DNA from: JBHIBD01 sp046758865
GTDB taxonomy: Bacteria; Planctomycetota; Brocadiia; Brocadiales; Bathyanammoxibiaceae
Assembly: GCA_046758865.1 (NCBI GenBank)
Contig: JBHIBD010000094.1
Span: forward strand, 1-6,683
Length of the DNA: 6,683 nt
Direction: 5' to 3'
Positions 4,601 to 6,683 of the stretch are shown piece after piece. Both the position numbers and the translations under genes were made by a program. The notes under the pieces are model-generated. The model saw only the letters and a list, made by a program, of their open reading frames with translations, was not told the origin of the DNA and did not search any database. Every line of letters starts with the position of its first letter. Positions within the stretch are counted from its first letter, which is position 1.

Positions 4601-5929
4601 TCAGACACTGCTAGTCTTACAAAATGTGCTGAGGCAGTGAGAGATTCTTTGTAGAGTCTTTTGCCGGCCCAGTAGTTCCATGGTTTCAAAGAGCCCTGCA
4701 CTAACCGTCTTCCCCGTTACTGCCACCCTCAGGGGCTGTGCCAGCTTGCCGAAGCCGATACCACGCCTTTTCACTAAGCCACGAAGGCACCTTTCCAGCG
4801 AGTCTTTGTCAAAATCCTTGACCCTCGAGAGTTCAGAGTGGGCCTCCTGGAGCAATTCGGGTATAGTACCCTTCTTGAGGAGTTTATCAACTGCTGCAGG
4901 GTCGTAGTCAATCTCCTCTGTAAATAAGAAAGAGGTCTGGGCGTAGAAGTCTGCAAGGGTCTTGAACCGTTCTATATGTAGTTCCACCACCCTAGATAGC
5001 CAGCCCCCGGGCAGCTTCTCCGGCTCTACGCCAACCCTTTGCAGGAAGGGTGTTATCCTCTGGAGAAGGTCGTCTATGGGCAGTTGTCTTATGTATTGAC
5101 TGTTCATCCAGTCCAGTTTTGTGTTGTTGAACCTGGCGCTGGTCTTTCCCACGCGTTCAAGTGTGAAGGATTTTATCATCTCATCCACTGAGACAATCTC
5201 TCGGTCGTCACCAGGCGCCCATCCGAGCAGGGCGATAAAATTTGCAAGGGCCTCGGGCAGGTAGCCAAGCTCTTTGTACTCCCTTACAGACGTTGCGCCG
5301 TGGCGCTTACTAAGACGCGCACCGTCCTCACCCAGTATCATAGGCAGGTGGGCGAAGCGCGGTGGCTCCACGCCGAGGGCATTATAAATGGCTAGCTGTT
5401 TGGGCGTGTTGGCAATGTGGTCGTCACCACGGATGACGTGTGTAATGCCCATCTCTATGTCATCTATGGTGCAGGCGAAGTTGTATGTAGGGAATCCATC
5501 TGCCTTGAGTATGACAAAATCCTCTATCAGGGAGGCGTCAAACCTTATGAGGCCGCGTATGACGTCATCGAACTTGATTTCTTCATCAGGCATCCTGAAA
5601 CGTATGGCACGGCCCTTTTCTTCCTCGCTCCAGTACGCCTTACCTTCCCGGACAAGTCTTTCTGCATACTTCTTGTAAATTTCCAGTCGGCTGCTCTGGA
5701 AAAGTGGGCCAGAGTCCCAATCTATCCCCAGCCACTTGAGGCCCTCTTTAATATCCTCTACAAACCTGGGTTCCGACCTTGCCTGGTCAGTGTCCTCTAT
5801 GCGCAGGCTGAAGGTGCCGCCCTCGTGCCTGGCGAACAGCCAGTTATAGAGTGCCGTCCTTGCACCGCCAATGTGCAGGAACCCGGTAGGGCTGGGAGAA
5901 AATCTTACGTGTACCTTTTTTTCAGTCAT
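4601..5929 (-). CDS. gltX: Glutamyl-tRNA synthetase without the zinc-binding insert
   Basis: The enzyme charges tRNA(Glu) with glutamate in the cytoplasm. Numbered from the ATG at 5929 (442 residues), class I signatures are FSPSPTGFLHIGG (10-22, the HIGH motif) and ARLSKRHG (204-211, the KMSKS motif). Also present are LRIEDTDQAR (42-51) and THVIRGDDHIANTPKQ (163-178), which shape the glutamate and tRNA acceptor site, and a helical anticodon-binding C-terminal half from about residue 300. Most bacterial homologues have roughly 30 more residues between GKAY and VIRFR, including the C-x-C...Y-x3-C zinc ligands. Here KAYWSEEEKGRAIRFRMP bridges directly, which accounts for the short length. The ATG at 5929 is preferred over the in-frame GTG at 5935 because the GTG lies inside the only Shine-Dalgarno-like AGGTG. 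Whether the enzyme also charges tRNA(Gln) cannot be read here. No clear promoter was found upstream. Confidence 0.96.
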   Translation of the reverse strand: MTEKKVHVRFSPSPTGFLHIGGARTALYNWLFARHEGGTFSLRIEDTDQARSEPRFVEDIKEGLKWLGIDWDSGPLFQSSRLEIYKKYAERLVREGKAYWSEEEKGRAIRFRMPDEEIKFDDVIRGLIRFDASLIEDFVILKADGFPTYNFACTIDDIEMGITHVIRGDDHIANTPKQLAIYNALGVEPPRFAHLPMILGEDGARLSKRHGATSVREYKELGYLPEALANFIALLGWAPGDDREIVSVDEMIKSFTLERVGKTSARFNNTKLDWMNSQYIRQLPIDDLLQRITPFLQRVGVEPEKLPGGWLSRVVELHIERFKTLADFYAQTSFLFTEEIDYDPAAVDKLLKKGTIPELLQEAHSELSRVKDFDKDSLERCLRGLVKRRGIGFGKLAQPLRVAVTGKTVSAGLFETMELLGRQKTLQRISHCLSTFCKTSSV

Positions 5930-5964
5930 CTGCACCTAGAAATCTGGGTATTTTCACAAACAAG

Positions 5965-5995
5965 AAGGGGTTATGTGACATCTAAAGGGGGTTAT
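5965..5995. repeat. Short direct repeat upstream of gltX
   Basis: AAGGGGTTAT (5965-5974) and AAGGGGGTTAT (5985-5995) repeat at 21-bp spacing, about two helical turns, 36-66 bp upstream of the gltX start. On the gltX strand the element reads ATAACCCC. Such spacing is typical of paired regulator sites, but no function is known. The rest of 5930-6043 shows no gene. Confidence 0.35.
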
Positions 5996-6043
5996 CCTAA
6001 GCCTAACCGATTTCTGCCGTTATGCTACAGGATTGATTTTTGC

Positions 6044-6064
6044 GTGTCAAGGATTTTGATGGGT
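6044..6064 (+). repeat. Left direct repeat flanking the toxin-antitoxin module
   Basis: The core TCAAGGATTTTGATGGGT (6047-6064) recurs exactly at 6666-6683. With one mismatch (G6046 versus A6665) the match extends to 21 nt. The element holds a small imperfect inverted repeat, TCAA/TTGA. It lies 34 bp upstream of the module's promoter. Confidence 0.75.
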
Positions 6065-6092
6065 AGGCTGTAGATGTAAAAATGGTTGTTAA

Positions 6093-6125
6093 CTATGTTG
6101 ACATAGACTTGTGTACAGGTATATT
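6093..6125 (+). promoter_or_regulatory. Promoter and candidate operator of the toxin-antitoxin operon
   Basis: A perfect -35, TTGACA (6098-6103), and a near-perfect -10, TATATT (6120-6125, 5 of 6 matches), are 16 bp apart, with a start site expected near 6132. A perfect inverted repeat, CTATGT-TG-ACATAG (6093-6106), overlaps the -35 box. This is where an antitoxin or toxin-antitoxin complex would bind to repress its own operon, as established for many type II modules. The promoter lies inside the reading frame that extends upstream to an ATG at 6082, so that ATG cannot be the start on this transcript. Confidence 0.65.
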
Positions 6126-6174
6126 GGGTAAGGCGGTATATTGCTTTTCACGTATAAAGAAAGGGATAAGAAAA

Positions 6175-6378
6175 GTGACCATAAAAGAAGCCACAGCAGA
6201 GGTATTTTATACAGCCTTTAAGGCCCTTAACCGTAAACAAAAGGATGCCCTGTTGGCAAAGATGCTCAAAGACCCAGAATTTAAGGAAGACCTGGTTGAC
6301 CTAGTACTGATAGAGCAGGCTAGGAAAGAGCCAGGAGAGGATATATCTCTAGATGAATACCTAGAGAAAAAGGTATGA
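6175..6378 (+). CDS. Putative antitoxin of a RelE/ParE-type toxin-antitoxin module
   Basis: From the GTG at 6175 this is a 67-residue acidic protein beginning MTIKEATAEVFYTAFKALN. Predicted helices are followed by a charged C-terminal tail (RKEPGEDISLDEYLEKK) of the kind that wraps around and inhibits RelE-like toxins. I could not assign it to a named antitoxin family or see a clear DNA-binding fold; the call rests on size, charge and its partner. The frame is open back to an ATG at 6082 (98 residues), but a strong promoter with start site near 6132 lies inside that extension, and the ATG lacks a ribosome-binding site. The GTG has AAAGGGA (6161-6167) upstream. The stop codon overlaps the toxin start as ATGA (6375-6378), which indicates translational coupling. 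Confidence 0.75.
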   Translation: MTIKEATAEVFYTAFKALNRKQKDALLAKMLKDPEFKEDLVDLVLIEQARKEPGEDISLDEYLEKKV

Positions 6379-6638
6379 CCTCTGGGTATAAAGTTCTTCT
6401 AAGACCTGCCGCAGTTAGGGACCTAGATAGACTGGAGTTGAAGATGCGGAGCAGGGTAGTGAAGGCGTTACGTAGCCTGGAAGAATCACCTAGACCTTGG
6501 GGAGCTAAAAAGCTGGTAGGAGGGGAAGCCCAATGGAGACTGAGGGTAGGAAACTACCGCATCCTTTATGAGGTTCTCGAAGATACCAACACAGTGCGGA
6601 TATTTAGGGTTGTCCATAGGCGAGAAGCCTACCGCTAA
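6375..6638 (+). CDS. RelE/ParE-superfamily toxin
   Basis: The 87-residue basic protein has the usual size and order of the RelE/ParE superfamily. It has an N-terminal strand YKVLLRPAAVRDLDRL (5-20), a helical hairpin with the segment SPRPWGAKKL (38-47), then WRLRVGNYRILYEV (54-67), and a final strand ending IFRVVHRREAYR (76-87). The conserved Arg57, Tyr61, Arg62 and the C-terminal HRREAYR resemble RelE-like ribosome-dependent mRNA interferases more than gyrase-poisoning ParE, but the boundary is not sharp from sequence. It overlaps the antitoxin by 4 bp. Expression should be from the antitoxin promoter and held low by autorepression. Nothing suggests inactivation. After the stop, 24 bp of AT-rich sequence leads to the right-hand direct repeat; no terminator is visible inside the window. 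Confidence 0.9.
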   Translation: MTSGYKVLLRPAAVRDLDRLELKMRSRVVKALRSLEESPRPWGAKKLVGGEAQWRLRVGNYRILYEVLEDTNTVRIFRVVHRREAYR

Positions 6639-6662
6639 GATATGTGAAAATTATAACGTAAA

Positions 6663-6683
6663 GTATCAAGGATTTTGATGGGT
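6663..6683 (+). repeat. Right direct repeat flanking the toxin-antitoxin module, at the window edge
   Basis: This copy matches 6044-6064 at 20 of 21 positions, including an uninterrupted 18-nt core, and ends exactly at the last base of the window, so the true repeat may be longer. The two copies are 619 bp apart and enclose the promoter and both genes of the module. Confidence 0.72.

Noticed and set aside
5417..6073. A 218-codon open frame on the plus strand
   Set aside because: It lies almost entirely antisense to gltX, shows no recognisable domain, and its protein has the irregular composition of a shadow frame.
5936..6081. T-box or other leader riboswitch for gltX
   Set aside because: The interval is too short on the gltX side and lacks the conserved T-box sequence, specifier hairpin and terminator pair.

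Overview
The window is a piece of a bacterial chromosome with ordinary housekeeping genes and two accessory inserts. No phage, plasmid, rRNA or tRNA features are visible. The lineage cannot be fixed from this sequence. Base composition is moderate, and the gene set (a COG2231-type DNA glycosylase, a PfkB kinase of unknown substrate, a DUF4213/DUF364 protein) would fit an environmental Gram-negative such as a Planctomycetota, Nitrospirota or former deltaproteobacterial lineage. That placement is an impression, not evidence.

Layout. Positions 1-161 are non-coding and hold a strong GC hairpin. An endonuclease III-like DNA glycosylase lies on the minus strand (162-809). A YegS/DgkB-type lipid kinase diverges from it on the plus strand (1006-1896) behind a good extended -10 promoter. 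Positions 1923-2659 form a REP/BIME block: twin-hairpin units with GTAG feet, containing an intact small HUH transposase of the REP-associated (RAYT) type at 2115-2528. Next come three minus-strand genes, read gltX (5929-4601), pfkB-type kinase (4524-3625) and DUF4213/DUF364 protein (3528-2692). They may be partly co-transcribed, and weak candidate promoters precede the second and third. At the right end is a two-gene type II toxin-antitoxin module (antitoxin 6175-6378, RelE/ParE-type toxin 6375-6638), flanked by a 21-nt direct repeat whose second copy ends exactly at the window edge.

How the parts relate. The RAYT and its surrounding palindromes form a self-consistent system. Every hairpin unit has GTAG at its foot, hairpin subfamilies differ by paired stem changes, and the transposase stop codon is itself part of a REP foot. 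The toxin-antitoxin module carries its own strong promoter with a perfect inverted repeat across the -35 box, as expected for autorepression, and this promoter shows that the antitoxin starts at an internal GTG rather than at the upstream ATG. Two housekeeping proteins are unusual. The glutamyl-tRNA synthetase lacks the segment that carries the zinc-binding cysteines in many homologues. The glycosylase has Glu at the position of the endonuclease III lyase lysine and ends with Leu at the position of the fourth Fe-S cysteine.
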